64,000 nt of DNA from Agrocybe praecox (GCA_964017145.1 OZ024845.1:2108001-2172000); one strand, 5' to 3'; counted from the first letter of the stretch, positions 34,041 to 46,756 are shown. Translations and numbers: made by a program. The notes: generated by a model from the letters alone, not told the origin.

Positions 34041-35496
34041 ATGAGGCTGATTTACTTTCATTCACAAAATTTGCAGATTGCCGCTGTGGTGATTTTCTAT
34101 ATGGTGTCGGCCTTGATTGTGAGTGAGCATCTGGTATCGAATACAACGGCAATGAGCTCACATTTCCTATGATCTTAGATAGTATTCATGTGCGTTCAAA
34201 TCCGCTCTCCAATGATTATCCTCTATAAGCAAAACTCCCCACAGAAACAAGGCCGTTTCGAGCAACCATCCTGAGCTTCCACTCATTTTCTTGCTCATAC
34301 AATTAGCTCTGGCGGTCATGCTGCTGCATCTATCCTCCTTTGTGTTTAGTGGAATTGATATTCCTCAGAAGCGCTTGGACTTTCAGATAGCAAGAAAGTT
34401 CTTCCCGGTGGTATCGGTCAACGTAATTGGACAGGTACTCAATACGCTATGTTTTAGAGATGTCGAGACATCTTTCTTTCTTTCAGGTACGTTGCTCGCT
34501 CTAGCCCAGTTTTACCGTCCGACAAGCTGATTTAAATTTCAACCAAATGTTAGATCGCCAAAGGGTTGGTGCTACCTCTTACGATCATAATCTTTTCGAA
34601 GCATACTCGAACATCGCCATCCTATCCCGTTCTCCTAGCTGCGGGCTTGGTCACTATGAGCTTTATTTTTTGCGTGACACCATTATCGTCGTCTCTCCTT
34701 CCAACAACAGCCATCCCTTCCAAAATCTCTGTGATATGCGGAATACTTTCGTCCCTATCCACCGCCATACACGCAGTACCCATCAAAACGTCTTTACCGT
34801 ATTGCAATAACTCGACAATCGAGTTAGCTTGGTGGACAAACGCCGGATCTGCATTGATACTTGTTCTGTGTGCCTTGCTCAGCGGAGAGTTTGCAAAGCT
34901 TTATGCTCTATCATCGTCGCCGCAAACAGAAGACTGGAATGGGGGCCTATTTGTATGGGGGTCGTTGATTACAGGCTTCTTTGGATTTCTGTTGTGCGTT
35001 GCGGGGTTGTTGAGCATCAAGACTACGAGCCCGATTGCACATATGTTTTCTAGCGTGAGTCGTCTTGACAGTTTAAATATCTGAAATTTTTCGTGATTTA
35101 CTGAGTCTAACTCGTCTTTCCAGGCAGCTCGTTTAGTTCTACAAACAACGTTAGGCGTTTACACTTCCGGGGACGTTTTAGCTCCGTGAGTTTGCTTTCT
35201 TCGACGTAGTTGAATTACTTCACCCGTATAACTCTGACATAATTTTGAAAAAACCGAGCGGCGTCCATTGTTGTGATCCTATGTGGTACAAGGCAGGTAT
35301 TGTCCTGTTTTCATGGGCGTTACGGCGAATCACGGATGATTGTAACAGTTATTACACCTGGATCAAATCGATAAAGACACCCCAGGATAAAGTTCAGGTT
35401 ACTTTGAAGATCAATCGTCGGACAGACATCGAGGCAGCGGCCTCGAAAACATCTAGTAATAAGACTGCTGATGATGACTATGATGATGATGGGTAG
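34041..35496 (+). pseudogene. Nucleotide-sugar (GDP-fucose type) transporter, probably broken
   Basis: Exons traced at 34041-34118, an 11-nt micro-exon at 34179-34189, 34245 to about 34487, about 34555-35055, and short 3' exons to 35496. The protein has about ten hydrophobic segments and the TPT-family pattern NKAVSS ... PLIFLLIQLALAV ... NVIGQVLNTLCF ... QIAKGLVLPLTIIIF ... AWWTNAGSALILVLCALLSGE. It resembles SLC35C-type transporters that carry GDP-fucose into the Golgi. At about 34470-34487 a TTTC triplet repeat makes the exon four bases too long for the next exon, and the last junction is also out of phase. It is head-to-head with the fucosyltransferase-like pseudogene. Confidence 0.62.
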
Positions 35497-36379
35497 GTGG
35501 GATCATATGAGAAGAAAGAAGAATCAACCTTCATACATTAACCTCAAAGATAGTGACAATGGAATTGACAAATGACTCTTTCTGGCCAGCCAATTATTGT
35601 ATTCAATGCTGGCTCTCTTCACGTTCCTTCATCTCCAAATCCAATCATCATATATTTTTCGCTACTACCAAACTGTAGCACATGTATTATGATGACGGGT
35701 CCTATGAGCTAATCACAAAGTCGGCAACAGCGAAGTTGTCGGCGGTCGCCCAGCGAGCTGAGTGTTTACGCACCAGCACCGGAGGGACAACATCAATGTC
35801 CCCCGTCTTGCTCTTTAAGCCAGCTACTACGTCCACAGTGTTCGAACACAATCACGTCCTTATCTGTCGCGCCCCAGCTTGAAAGAGACGCAAGTCTCGC
35901 ATTTCCTGCCATCCCGAGAAGGTGGTGTAAACGATATGTGAACGCTAGTTTCATGCATTGGGATCCAGCAGGCATGGGTGTGCTCTTCAAGATTCTTTCT
36001 AGGGTATTTACACCTTGGATGAAGTTGGCTCTCGTTTTGGCGATAACGGATGCCCGCTAACGGCTCTTCATCTCGCCTGTCATAGTGAATGCCTATGATG
36101 ATATAGTCTTTTCGTAAGCTTGACCTTTTTGGAGGGTGATTTCCTACTCACCAAGGGGCCGTTGATCAATACGCTTCTTGAGTCCTCAGAGGTCTCCAAA
36201 CGAGGCGGTTGAAACTGCAGAGCGGTATATAACATATAGGTCGCAGCTGAAGGTCGGAGAGCGCCCAGGAATAATCCTGTTGTGGTTGATTCTCGTTGAT
36301 TAATTCAAGAGAAATTCGATAATTTAATCGGTTCATACCTCAATTATGCTCGAATCTTATCAAATAAAAGTCTCTACTA
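35497..36379. other. Unassigned region
   Basis: About 880 bases. A minus-strand open frame at 35793-35990 and plus-strand frames at 35682-35882 exist, but neither gives a family I can name. It may include the lost 5' end of the acyltransferase-like pseudogene that follows. Confidence 0.4.
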
Positions 36380-37735
36380 TCTCATAACCTCAGGCAACAA
36401 TAACGACGAGGGTAATGCTAGAAAAACCCAGGACCTTTTGATTTGTGTAGCACACTTCTCGGGAGACGGGATAGCGCTTCACCATTTCGGAAATGACTTT
36501 TTCTCGCCTCTCGAAAGGTCGTTGAATCTTGGGCGACTGGGCGAGAAGCTTAGGCAAGAGTGGATAGAGCAAATTGTCAAAAATGTAAAGGCAATGAATG
36601 GTTGTTATTAGATATGTCATGAAGAGTAACTTTACATGTTTGTTTTTCATTCCCAGGGTCCCAGACTCTTAGTCTGCCTTCCATGATGAAAACTAGATTA
36701 CAAACGGCGCCCATTGACTATTTTTCTAGGTGTGTATTACAATTAGACTTTAACAGAACACAATGTAAATTCATTGTAAGATAGTTCTTTGCGAAAATGG
36801 AATTATCCTTTACCCATGTTTCGTTCTTTCAGGAGGCCACACCTTGCCTCGGTCATCGGCTCCCGCGTGGATCACGGAAATCCATTTTGCCAACCACTTC
36901 TCTCGGCGCGACCCACACAGAAGCATATTCTGGCCACCTGGAAGTGTCATGGGGTATCTCTTTCCAGTGCCCTTTTTCCAATTTGCAATCCTGCCTGGGC
37001 TAGGGCACAGCCAACCGATTGGGACTACCTGCCAGTTTATTGTATTTTTGCTTCTCTTAGACAGTCTTGGGAAACACACTATCTGTGTTCCTTCTGAATA
37101 GAATGATGTACGTACTCGGCTTCAAACATGTATCAGAACCTTCGCGGGAACAAGGGCTCATGTTGATTTCTCTCGATTGGATTAGCGCTTCCGGATTTTT
37201 TGGCTGAAGAAATAAGTGTCCATGTTTCTAACCTTTGGAATCGCGCACGAAGTTCACTGAACTCTGGCCACAAGGACGCCTCGGGTTGCGTCCGCACGAT
37301 TTGGGTTGGAAAGGGAGCACGGACACCATGCTCGTCTGTGGGTCGAATAAGACGACAATAAAGCAGCCTGCCACACCAATGGAGCTGGTTCTAAATCCGG
37401 TTACTTCAAGCTGAGCTCGAGCTCTCACTCCCTCAAAAGTTAGATCGCCATCGAACGCTTTGATAGGCTTGTCACTTCGAAGAATCTAGACGGAATCCCA
37501 AAAGAATCCAGCAAAGGAGTTTCCCCGAGATGAAATTCCATACCCTGACAGCAACCGGCTTGTACCGACGCTCTAGTATGATGCTCCTGTCTGCCAACGC
37601 CTTTGCAGAGAGGTCGTGGATTGTTTTTGGGTACGATGAATTAATTTGCCAAAGGGAAGATAGTCAAGATTTTCTTGAAAGTAAACATGGTATATTGCAA
37701 CCCTGCACAGGTTCCTGCCTAGCTACGAGTGAATG
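36380..37735 (+). pseudogene. Decayed condensation/acyltransferase-like gene
   Basis: Ordered pieces in shifting plus-strand frames: DLLICVAHFSGDGIALHHFGNDFF (36430-36510; the HxxxDG-like HFSGDG), GGHTLPRS (36835), KCHGVSLSSALFPICNPAWARA (36950-37010), and KFHTLTATG ... MLLSANAFAERSWIVFGYDE (37530-37640). Together they follow a fungal family with a condensation/alcohol-acyltransferase fold. At least one frameshift (between 36900 and 36950) and several stops separate them. The call rests on remembered family patterns. Confidence 0.6.
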
Positions 37736-40236
37736 ATGGTGTTATATTGACAATGCCACTTACGAAAAAATTAAAAAATTAAAAGGGGATGAAAATACAG
37801 GTCGCTAGAATAAACAGTTTGAACGGCTTTCGGAATAAGCGTTTAATTCGTGATCCGAGCGCAGTGCCGTAAACTGTCGTGATCTGTTTACAGAGAATTG
37901 CTCACGTGAAGATTGTACTTGCTGTCACATGTGTGGCGTTGTGGGTACATTCAAATGCGTATGAGGAAGAGAAGTGATACCATTTACTATCCAATTTGAC
38001 TGATTTGAGGCGTGTTTTCAACTGGGAGGAAGTGCCCACAGGTTACATTGCCACTCAGAGTGACATCTCGGCTGCGGCGGCAGCCGTCCCAATTTGATGT
38101 CCCACGCACGCGTGAGACTGCCAACATTACGGCTTTATTATGTTCTCGGTCAGAAATCCGGTTTTGGAAAAACGAAGGTATATGTGCGAGCTAAAGGAGC
38201 CGAGTGACCATCAGCGGTTCAAGCCCACTCTCGCACGATCCGAGTACTTACTTAAAGGGAATCAGACCCTGGATTCGCCCAGGATCTCCCGGGGGAGCAC
38301 TGCAGACTCCAGAGATATTGATTATCGGATCGACCTGTATCCAGGGTCTCGATAAATAAATCCGGGCACGTTTTTTCGGAAGCTGTGCATCATTTTCCTA
38401 AGCGAGACAGTGGGTTTGTTTTTCTTAATCCTTCTCGTACGTACATCGGGTTGCGCGCCCGCGAGATCCGTTTTAGGTTTAAAGCTGCCCATACATGCAC
38501 AAAATAGATATATAAAGACTCGGTGCTTCCAATGTCATCATTCCTTATCTCCCCCCCACCATGTTTTCCTTTGGCTGTCTTCCTTAATTTCTTCTTCTCT
38601 GGCGACTCTTTCCCTTTCTACGTTCGGATTATTCTCTCGACCCTGCTCTCAGTCTTCCCTTTCATCTCTCGTCGACGGTCTTCTTCTTCTATATTTGTCG
38701 TGTTGTCTGGCTTTTTGTCCTTCCCCTGCCTGCTGTAATGGACCCCTCTCTAAAAAAATCTATACGAGACGCCTGTGGCTAAAGAGACATATGTCCACCG
38801 CAAAAAGAGACTTTTATTCACATGATAAATACGCAAAAAAAAACAAAAACAAAAACAAAAAACATCCACGGGCGTCCCTCCTCCTTTTCATAAAAAAACA
38901 TTCTTCCGGGGCGTGTTGGGTTGTCATTGCATGTGTAATTGATTTTTTGTGTGTGCTCTCGTTATCCTTCCTGCGCATTTTCGTCTCTATCTTGCCTTTT
39001 CCCAACATTTCTCGTCGTCGTCGTCGTCGGCCAGGCTTTGATTTGGAATTTTGCATGTTGTCCGTTTGAATGTATTCTCTATATTTCTCGTCGTCGTCGG
39101 CCAGGCTTTGGTTTGGAAGCTTTCATGTTGTCTCTGCGAATGTAATGTCCCCTCTACTTCTACTCTGTCTATGCTCGCATTTTCCTCTCTGTCGCCTTTT
39201 TTCCAACATTCTCGTCGTCGTCATCAGAGCTGTACGCCACATCAAGCCCTCAACTTCCCTCAACGTCTCAGTCTTCCTGCCTCGTATCACCTTTTGTTAA
39301 TCTCACTTTCTTTCAAACAGGCAGCAGCACCTACTAACCACTCTCTATCACTGACGCATTTCCTCCCTAGAATCACCTTACTCTAGGTGATCATGTTTGT
39401 AGAAATGGACTGTCACAGTGTAAGTTTCATGTCCGGTTGTATGTTACTGAATGTTTTGTTCCTCGAGCGTCGACGTACCCTGACCCTCTGGACGAAAGCT
39501 TCCAAGACTTGAGTACAACGGTATGTGTCATTCTTCTTCTTTTACCTTCCATAGACTGATTTCGGTCCACCAGACTTTCCGACCCCGATGCGGAATGACT
39601 AGAATAGGATGGGAATGGGGAATTTGGTGAGTCCCTGGCATGCGTGCTCCCTTGTCGTGGGGCCAGGGCTTAGGCCCCGAGATCGAATACGAGGCTCGGG
39701 GAACTAAAGCACGCAAAAAAAAACATTCTTCCTTTTGCATCACTGATCTTTTTTGTTTCCCTTTAGAACATGTTTTCTGACATTCCGGCATTTTCTGATG
39801 TCGTTATTTGGTTTTAGTTTAGTGTTAGTCATAGTCATACCATGCTGCAAATGTAATATCATTTACTTGTAATGAATCCATTGATTTCACTTGATTTCAC
39901 TTGGTGGATGTGCAACGAAAGTCCGACGAAGATCTGAACATGAATATCGACTGATGAGAATAAATTACAGGGCGGAGGGTATGGTGCAAAGAGGGACAAG
40001 GGACGTCTATCGGTCTATTCCTTGGATATTTTCACCTGAAAAATTACGTGATGACACTAGCGCCTTGTGTGGGATGGGGTGCTCCGCAGCAATCTGAATC
40101 CAAAGATAAGTAACCAAGTTATTAATGAGCACATGTCGTAAACTTAGGCGAACGTACACATATACACGCCAACTTCTAAGAAAATCGAGCCTGGTTCTCT
40201 TTAGCTCGAGTGGGCTACTACTACTTTTTATTTTTA
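37736..40236. other. Long intergenic region with low-complexity repeats
   Basis: 2.5 kb without a supported gene. A (AAAAC)n-type tract lies at 38835-38865. Pyrimidine-rich DNA runs through 38520-39330. A partial repeat built on CTCGTCGTCGTCGGCCAGGC occurs at about 39008-39042 and 39086-39117, with a degenerate third at 39208-39225. Small frames such as 38410-39069 owe their length to this composition. Confidence 0.55.
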
Positions 40237-41012
40237 CTATGTCCGTTCGACCCATCGCTCGAATTGGTCTTGGCGCAGGCTGGCGAGATATCCATCCTCG
40301 ACGGATTCGCAAACTTTATCGAGGTCGCCGAGCGCGGTGATCAAAGCGTCTAGCGAGGACAAGTTATCTGCAACATAACATCACGGTCAGGTCAATGTGG
40401 GCATACTTTGAAACAGAAGAGGTGGTGTGATGAGCCAGACACTTACCGTACATCTGAATTCGGACATTAATCACATTTTCTGACGGATGAGGAACGCTAC
40501 GGAAAGGGAGTTGGTCAGCGCTGTAATTCTTGTGTTTGTGGGCGTACGATGAGCAAGGATCAGTTGTGAACGTATAAGTAGGGGTATTTGGCTTGAGAAT
40601 GGCCAAGGTCCGACAGAGGGCGGGGTTAAAAGATGAAAAGGTCCGATTAGAAAGGTTTGTCGAGATGCAGATAGTGATAACCCAGCGCTAAAGGAAGGAG
40701 AAGAGAATATGGCGCATGCTATTCACCTGTAACCGCAGAACTCGACTTTGGGACTAGGACCAGCCAAATAAGATATGAGCGTCAACAAACTTCCAGATAA
40801 CACAAATACAAACTCACTTCTTCATCAACATCCAACGCAACGCATTTCCTATTGTGTGTGATTCGTCGTGAATCTGGTACGTCGCCGCTGAGAGGTCTGG
40901 AGAACTCTTCAACTACACAATAGGCTTCATTGTAAGACATTGTCAATGGATTTTGGGAGAGTTCAGGGAGTGCGATTCTCACCACTTTGATCTTCTCTAC
41001 TGTTGCTGCCAT
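40237..41012 (-). CDS. RPC19: RNA polymerase I/III subunit AC19
   Basis: Five very short exons (41012-40983, 40912-40818, 40753-40727, 40496-40447, 40367-40237) join in phase to 110 residues. The core HDESHTIGNALRWMLMKN + PKVEFCGYSVPHPSE + NVRIQMY is the signature of the Rpb11/AC19 family (usual EDHTLGNALR..NP.VEFCGYS.PHPSE). AC19 pairs with AC40 as the assembly platform of RNA polymerases I and III. The C-terminal helix (LDALITALGDLDKVCESV) is present. A long false frame at 40782-41078 reads through the introns and hides the gene. Confidence 0.92.
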
Positions 41013-41935
41013 AATGTAGAAAATCCTTTTGTTGGATGCGTTTGGTAAATGGCAATGAGCAAGGGTTGTACTTGGCACTGCGAAATTTCCATTGTAAGCA
41101 CGTGTCTATAGCCGGTCCGGTACTCAGACATGTGCCACGTTGCCGTAAGCGTGCCGACGCGCCGGCATCTGGAATTTAAGTCACTGTCTTCAGTTATTGC
41201 GGCTACTATTACTTTCAACAAATTCTTAGGGTCTTGTTAGAGCCTTTTGCTTCTACAAATGTTAATCATAGACTGATACCTCTAGTTACACCACAGGATG
41301 CTAGACAATTAATTAGTCTTTGTGTAATTTGACAGTGGAAAACGACGTGGTACATTTAAACACTGAGTGTCTGACCACTGACCAGCATGTGGGTCAGCTA
41401 CATTTACTATTGTACTGGAGAAAATGTTAAGCTATAGAAAACGTACACTATCAGCATGAGTTCCATTGTATGCATACCCTTTCGTAAATTCCTGAGAGAA
41501 CTTCGCGAGGGACAATGTCGTCAATTCAAGGTCCGCTTGAAGACCCGTTAGCCAAACAAAGGCACATAACGTATTGAACAATGCTGGACCGTGACGCGAC
41601 TTGAGCTTGAAGCGCGTCTTTTGTGAACTCAAGCGCTATGTCGGTTAAGTCCACCCTCTTCTCGTGCTATTATAAAGTATGGCCCCACGAGACCGGTCTC
41701 TCCAACCAAACTTCCCCGTTTTCAATACCGTGGTTCCTCCGCCTTTGCAGTTTATACCCCATTACAACACTTCTACTTTCAAACTCTTCACACATTCTCT
41801 TCACGACAATATCTTAAAGGCTGGCCTTTGATCACCTGGGTTGATCATTAATATTTCCTCTGTCGACGGACACATTACTCTTCAAGCATTTTCACCACTT
41901 TATTCAACCACTTTTAACGCAACTTCATTTCTGCA
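41013..41935. promoter_or_regulatory. Divergent promoter region
   Basis: About 920 bases between AC19 (-) and the small Ser-rich gene (+). No other gene was recognised; frames such as 41432-41632 have no family features. Confidence 0.45.
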
Positions 41936-42545
41936 ATGCCCGCCTCGAGATCCATGGCCAAGCCCACTGAGCGACCAACGCTCCCATCTATCCACGCCCT
42001 CAACTTACTATCTCTTTCAAAATATGATAATGTACCCTACGAACATCACGATATTATGGTAAATTACCTTGCTTGATTTTTCATCCATTCTAGTTGCTCA
42101 TACCTTTCTTCAGAGGCCCAGCGCCGCTAAAATTAATGCCCGACGTGTTTCTACGTCTTCATCACAGACAAGCTCGTCCTCACGCAATCCCTCGCCGACA
42201 CCATCTCTGGAGAGTATTTCGTCTCCTACCACGCCCACCACGCCCTCAAAACTCCGTCTTGCACCATGCTCTCTAGAAGATGCATGTGCCATTATTTGCG
42301 TCTTCTCAAGACGTAGATCAACCGAAGACTTAAATATCAGTCCGCAACAGCCTCAACAAGGCAACGGATCTACAGTCACGGTGCTTTACACAGGCGCCTC
42401 TGTAGAGAAATTCCGTCGCTCATACCGGGGCTCAGAAAAGGGATGCACTGTGCATCCTTACCGTATCATTGACCCAAGGTCAATCGAGGCGAGACGATCC
42501 TCAGTGATATCACTGAACGCCCAAGCCTTCAACGGCCCTCAATAA
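41936..42545 (+). CDS. Small Ser/Pro/Thr-rich hypothetical protein
   Basis: Two exons (41936-42058, 42114-42545) give 184 residues. After ERPTLPSIHALNLL the protein has a Ser/Thr/Pro-rich stretch (STSSSQTSSSSRNPSPTPS) and a basic segment, and no signal peptide or membrane helix. The LPSIHALN start resembles small agaricomycete proteins of unknown function, some of which are thought to be regulatory. I cannot name a family. Confidence 0.65.
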
Positions 42546-43232
42546 CGAACCAAAATCACGTTGTATGATTTGCTACGCCCTTCCTAACTTTTTTGATATT
42601 TTCCAATAGTACCATACCCATACCCCTGTATCCAACATATTCCCCCTTCGAACACTTGCACTTGTATTTTTATTCTTATGCAACGTTATTGCGTAGAGGG
42701 CGGGTACGCCCATGTATAGTACTTTTACTATCTACAATGTATCATGTAGCATTGTTATCGAAAACAATGGAAATGTGAAAAAAAATGTATATATCTATCC
42801 ATTCTGTCGAATAAGCGCGAGCATATTCATTGTCCTGTGAGAATTGGGCGGAGTTACTTTTGGAGCGCTTGCGACTTTCATGGCGATGACGTCGGGCTCG
42901 AATATTCTTTCCTGTCGGATCTCGATCTTTTCAAAGAGAGAAACATACATGTCCCAAGGATTTCAATGTCAAAAGAGATAAGGATCATAATCTACGTTAT
43001 AGGTCAACCTCCAGATTGGCCAGGGCTTTGCGCATTATGACGGTGCTATTTGGAGCGACCAAAGTCGGCAGATCTGCGGCTCTGATGCTCCTCACTTTTC
43101 TTAGTACTCCCATATAAATTATCTTTCCAGTCGTAACACGCCATACACCGCAGCCAAAGCATCCAGATATCTGGGATTCATATACGATCGATTGTCTAAA
43201 CGAACACCTGAAACTGTAAAGCCTAACGTACC
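42546..43232. other. Intergenic region
   Basis: About 690 bases between two plus-strand genes: 3' flank of the small Ser-rich gene and promoter of the phosphatase. No gene or repeat was recognised. Confidence 0.45.
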
Positions 43233-45244
43233 ATGCACGCCAACATGGACGAGATAATTCCCGGGCTTTGGATTGGAGACCTACAGAGTGCCCTGAACGC
43301 GGAGTTGTTGAAGGAGCGGGGGATATTTAGCATATTATCGGCCATGCGAGGTAGGATAACAATTCGAGAGGTGTGTTTCATCCATTGGGCGTACACAAAG
43401 TCTCATAATACGGTAGACATTTATTCGCCACCAAATCATGCTGGACGATACTGAAGATGCCGATATCTTGACTCACCTCCTACCGTCCATACATTTCATC
43501 GAGGCCGAGCTAGGGAAAGGGCGGGGTGTGCTTGTTCATTGTCAGGCTGGTATCAGTGAGTTTCATCCCGATTCCAGTAGCTTGGAGCCTTGAACGGCTT
43601 TTCTGACTATTGTAGGCCGTAGCTCGACGATCGTCGCTGCATATCTCATGTACAGCAAGCAAATAGACCTTCAGGCGGCCCTTGATCTAATCAGAAAAGC
43701 CCGGCCCTCTGTGGAGTACGTGTTCCAAAGCAAGCATTTAGTGAAGTAGAAGCTCAACTTTTTCAGGCCAAACCAAGGTTTCCTCCGACAGCTCGAATTG
43801 TTCCATGCCTCGCGATATACAATTTCAAGACGAGAGAAAGCCATCCGGATGTTTTATATGGGCCGAGCCGTTGAAGAAGTGATGAGTGCGTATAAACAAA
43901 CATGGCCATCTTTAGCTCGTTCGCTTATAACTTCCCTTTGCAGATGGCGATGGTTCTCTACCAGAAACCGAAATGTTTGCCAAATACCCTAGGTCACCCT
44001 CGGACTCGGTGCCAAATACACCAGGAGGACCTCGAAGAAGGATAAGATGCAAGATGTGCAGGTGCGTAAATGGACGAAAAATTTCCTGGGTACCTCTACA
44101 GTCTGGTCTAACGTCACCTTCAACGTCACCTCTAGGCAAGAATTGGCGACTCGAGAACATATGCTTGATCATGGACAGCTAGGCCCTGCAACCCCTGCTT
44201 CGGCTACCCCTGCTAGCTCGCGTCGACCCTCAACAACTGCCCAGTCATTGTCGCGAACATCCAGTGGTTCGGAAATTGCTTCACGGCCATCACGCCTTTC
44301 ATTCAGCACTGTCCTTGGAGATTCATTCTCGATGACATCTATCCAAGAGGATCCAACATCTGGATTCTCACAGCCAGCACCTATATCCGAGGAACCAACC
44401 AAGGCCGTGCCTGATATTCCCCCCAATCATCCGCTCCATTCTCTACGCAATATGTCTCAACAACTATCGAACGATTCTACGTCTGCTCTCGAGGATGAAG
44501 ATGAAAATATCAACGAACTCAGCGAAAACACATCAGAGATGAAGCTCGATCTCACTGGGGCTACTCCACAAGATCTCTCAATCCAAGCTTCCCTATTGAT
44601 AGGCAACAGACTATCCGATTCGGTCATCTCAACGCCCTCGGAAGTGAAGCAAAATCCTCAAAGTGGAACGAGCGGCACACCAGCATTCTTCACCGCCAAT
44701 GGAGCTGCAGTCGCTGAGGTGACATCAGCTCCTGAAGCAGAACCCACTCCTACTACTCGCCTGATAAGTCCGCAGGATTTGGCTGCCCAGTTATTCGCCA
44801 ATCCAAAAATTGCAGCATTGCGTTCACCGCCTGTGACGATACCTTCGGCCTCGGGCAGTCAACTTGCAATGTCATCGTCAAAGCCTGCTGTGAATAGTGC
44901 GCCGATTATCTTGAATCCCAAGTGCTCAGGATACTTTGTAGAGCCGGTTAGTTTTTTGTTTTTCTATTTTCTGTCTCTATTGTGCCGAACTGATGCTCTA
45001 TTTTAGATGAAATGGATGGAACATTTCCTATCAGAGGGCCAGATAGCTGGGAAGATCACTTGCCCGAACAAAAGATGCGGGGCCAAGTTAGGAAATTACG
45101 ACTGGGCAGGCGTTTGCTGTGGATGTAAGGAATGGGTTACCCCGGTGTGTTGAATTCATTGTCAGCTCAAATTTGGTGGATTGAATTGATATTCTCTCTT
45201 AGGGATTTTGCATCAACCGCTCGAAAGTTGATGAGGTTGTGTAA
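43233..45244 (+). CDS. YVH1: YVH1-type dual-specificity phosphatase
   Basis: Eight exons (43233-43370, 43417-43555, 43616-43715, 43767-43885, 43944-44061, 44136-44946, 45007-45144, 45203-45244) give 534 residues. The phosphatase domain has LDDTEDADIL and the active-site loop HCQAGISRS (H-C-X5-R, split by an intron). After a Ser-rich insert of about 230 residues comes the C-terminal zinc-binding part with CKMC, CPNKRCGAKLG and CCGCKEW. This is the YVH1/DUSP12 layout. YVH1 acts in late 60S ribosome maturation (Mrt4 release) through its zinc domain. The Ser-rich insert is longer than usual. A second in-frame Met lies at 43245. Confidence 0.92.
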
Positions 45245-45562
45245 GACGTTTGTGTCTTGACTCTTGACGCCGCGTTATCTTTTCTCTTCTCTTCTCATTT
45301 TGGACCATCTTATTTCTTTGGTGTCGCGTCATCCAATTTACATCACAATGTTGGACTCTTTCTCTTTCCTATAGTACCTTACCAATACATCCGAACAGTC
45401 CGTGTCTTTTTCTCAGCCGCACTCCTCAGCCGATTGCGTCTAAACCTTCAGTCTTAATTTATGACAACTGATTATCAAGATTCGTGACCCTGATGGCCTT
45501 TATAGCTTTAGCCTTTTGACTCTCATCAGCTACCGTCTTTTTCAGCGATCACTCTCCTATCC
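45245..45562. other. Intergenic region
   Basis: 318 bases, pyrimidine-rich, between the phosphatase and the epoxide hydrolase. It should hold the hydrolase promoter; nothing else was seen. Confidence 0.45.
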
Positions 45563-46756
45563 ATGACTTCCGCCAGCTTACCAGGTCTCCCATCCGGTAT
45601 CAAATCACGTTTCCTCAATGTCCTCGATCTTGAAATGCACGTACTTGAAGCATGGCCTTCCACGATACCCTCGGACCCGGCATCCAAACCGCCTCTCCTC
45701 CTTCTGTTGCATGGCTTTCCAGAGTTGGCATATTCATGGAGGAAGATCATGATGCCTCTCGCAAACAGTGGCTACGTAGTCGTCGCACCTGACGTTCGGG
45801 GGTATGGACAAACGAGGCAAAGGAATCGGCTATCCACCAAGAAGGTTGCGTATGAAGAAGACCTAGCACCCTATCGTATGTTGAATGTCGCCACGGACAT
45901 TATTGCCTTGGTTTATGCCCTGGGATATACGTCAGTGGAAACGTTAATCGGACACGACTTCGGATCGGCCATCGCAGCTCATTGCGCTCTCATCCGCCCC
46001 GATCTTTTCAAAGGACTCGTCATGATGAGTGCCCCATATTCCGGGACGCCATCCCTCAGCAGTATCGGAGACGTTAACGATAAAACGCGGTTGCATAAAT
46101 TGGACGATGCACTTCGAACACTTGAACCACCGAGGAAGCATTACATGGTTTATTTTTCAAGTCCAGGGACAGAAGCGGACTTGCTGAATGCACCCCAAGG
46201 AGCTCACCACTTTATGAGAGCTTACTACCACATGAAGAGCGCAGATTGGAAAGGGAACAAAGTCTGTCCTCTGGCAGCTTTGACCCCAGAAGCGTTGTCC
46301 GTTTTGCCTTCCTATTACATTATGCCCGTCGGCAAAACCATGCCTGAATGTGTAGCAACTGAGGCTCCATCCGCAGAAGAAGTTGCGCAGAATACATGGT
46401 TGCCCGATGAGGAGCTCGCCGTCTACGTTTCGCAATACACTCGGACTGGCTGGCAGGGCGGTTTGAATCATTATCGCTGCAATTCCGAGTCACTCCGCTG
46501 GACGCAGGATCTGAACGTCTTTATGGGAAAGCAGATTGAGGTACCTGCGATGTTCATTTCTGGGGCTCAAGATTGGGGCGTGTTCCAGTTTCCTGGAGCA
46601 GCAGACGCAATGCGTAAAACGGCGTGCAAACTAATGCAAGAAGAGGACTTTGTTCTGGTCGATGGGGCTGGACATTGGGTTCAGCAGGAGAAACCGGATC
46701 TTGTCGTAGAGCACATATTGAGGTTTATTCGTCAACGCGTGGTGGTTGGTAGTTAA
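45563..46756 (+). CDS. Epoxide hydrolase (alpha/beta hydrolase)
   Basis: A single exon of 397 residues. It shows HGFPELAYSWRK (the oxyanion-hole HGxP and the epoxide hydrolase xPE..xxWR pattern), RGYGQT, the nucleophile elbow GHDFGSAIA with Asp as nucleophile, a late acid region FISGAQDWGVFQ, and the catalytic His in DGAGHWVQQEKP. A cap domain with conserved Tyr residues (SYYIMP, TRTGWQGGLNHYR) supplies the Tyr that activates the epoxide. It is probably soluble or peroxisomal. It converts epoxides of fatty acids or xenobiotics to diols; the substrate is not evident. Confidence 0.9.
   Translation: MTSASLPGLPSGIKSRFLNVLDLEMHVLEAWPSTIPSDPASKPPLLLLLHGFPELAYSWRKIMMPLANSGYVVVAPDVRGYGQTRQRNRLSTKKVAYEEDLAPYRMLNVATDIIALVYALGYTSVETLIGHDFGSAIAAHCALIRPDLFKGLVMMSAPYSGTPSLSSIGDVNDKTRLHKLDDALRTLEPPRKHYMVYFSSPGTEADLLNAPQGAHHFMRAYYHMKSADWKGNKVCPLAALTPEALSVLPSYYIMPVGKTMPECVATEAPSAEEVAQNTWLPDEELAVYVSQYTRTGWQGGLNHYRCNSESLRWTQDLNVFMGKQIEVPAMFISGAQDWGVFQFPGAADAMRKTACKLMQEEDFVLVDGAGHWVQQEKPDLVVEHILRFIRQRVVVGS

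Noticed and set aside
38410..39069. 219-residue plus-strand open frame
   Set aside because: Pyrimidine-rich composition without family features or splice support.
40782..41078. A 98-residue minus-strand protein at the AC19 locus
   Set aside because: It reads through two introns in the wrong frame; the spliced model gives a clear AC19.
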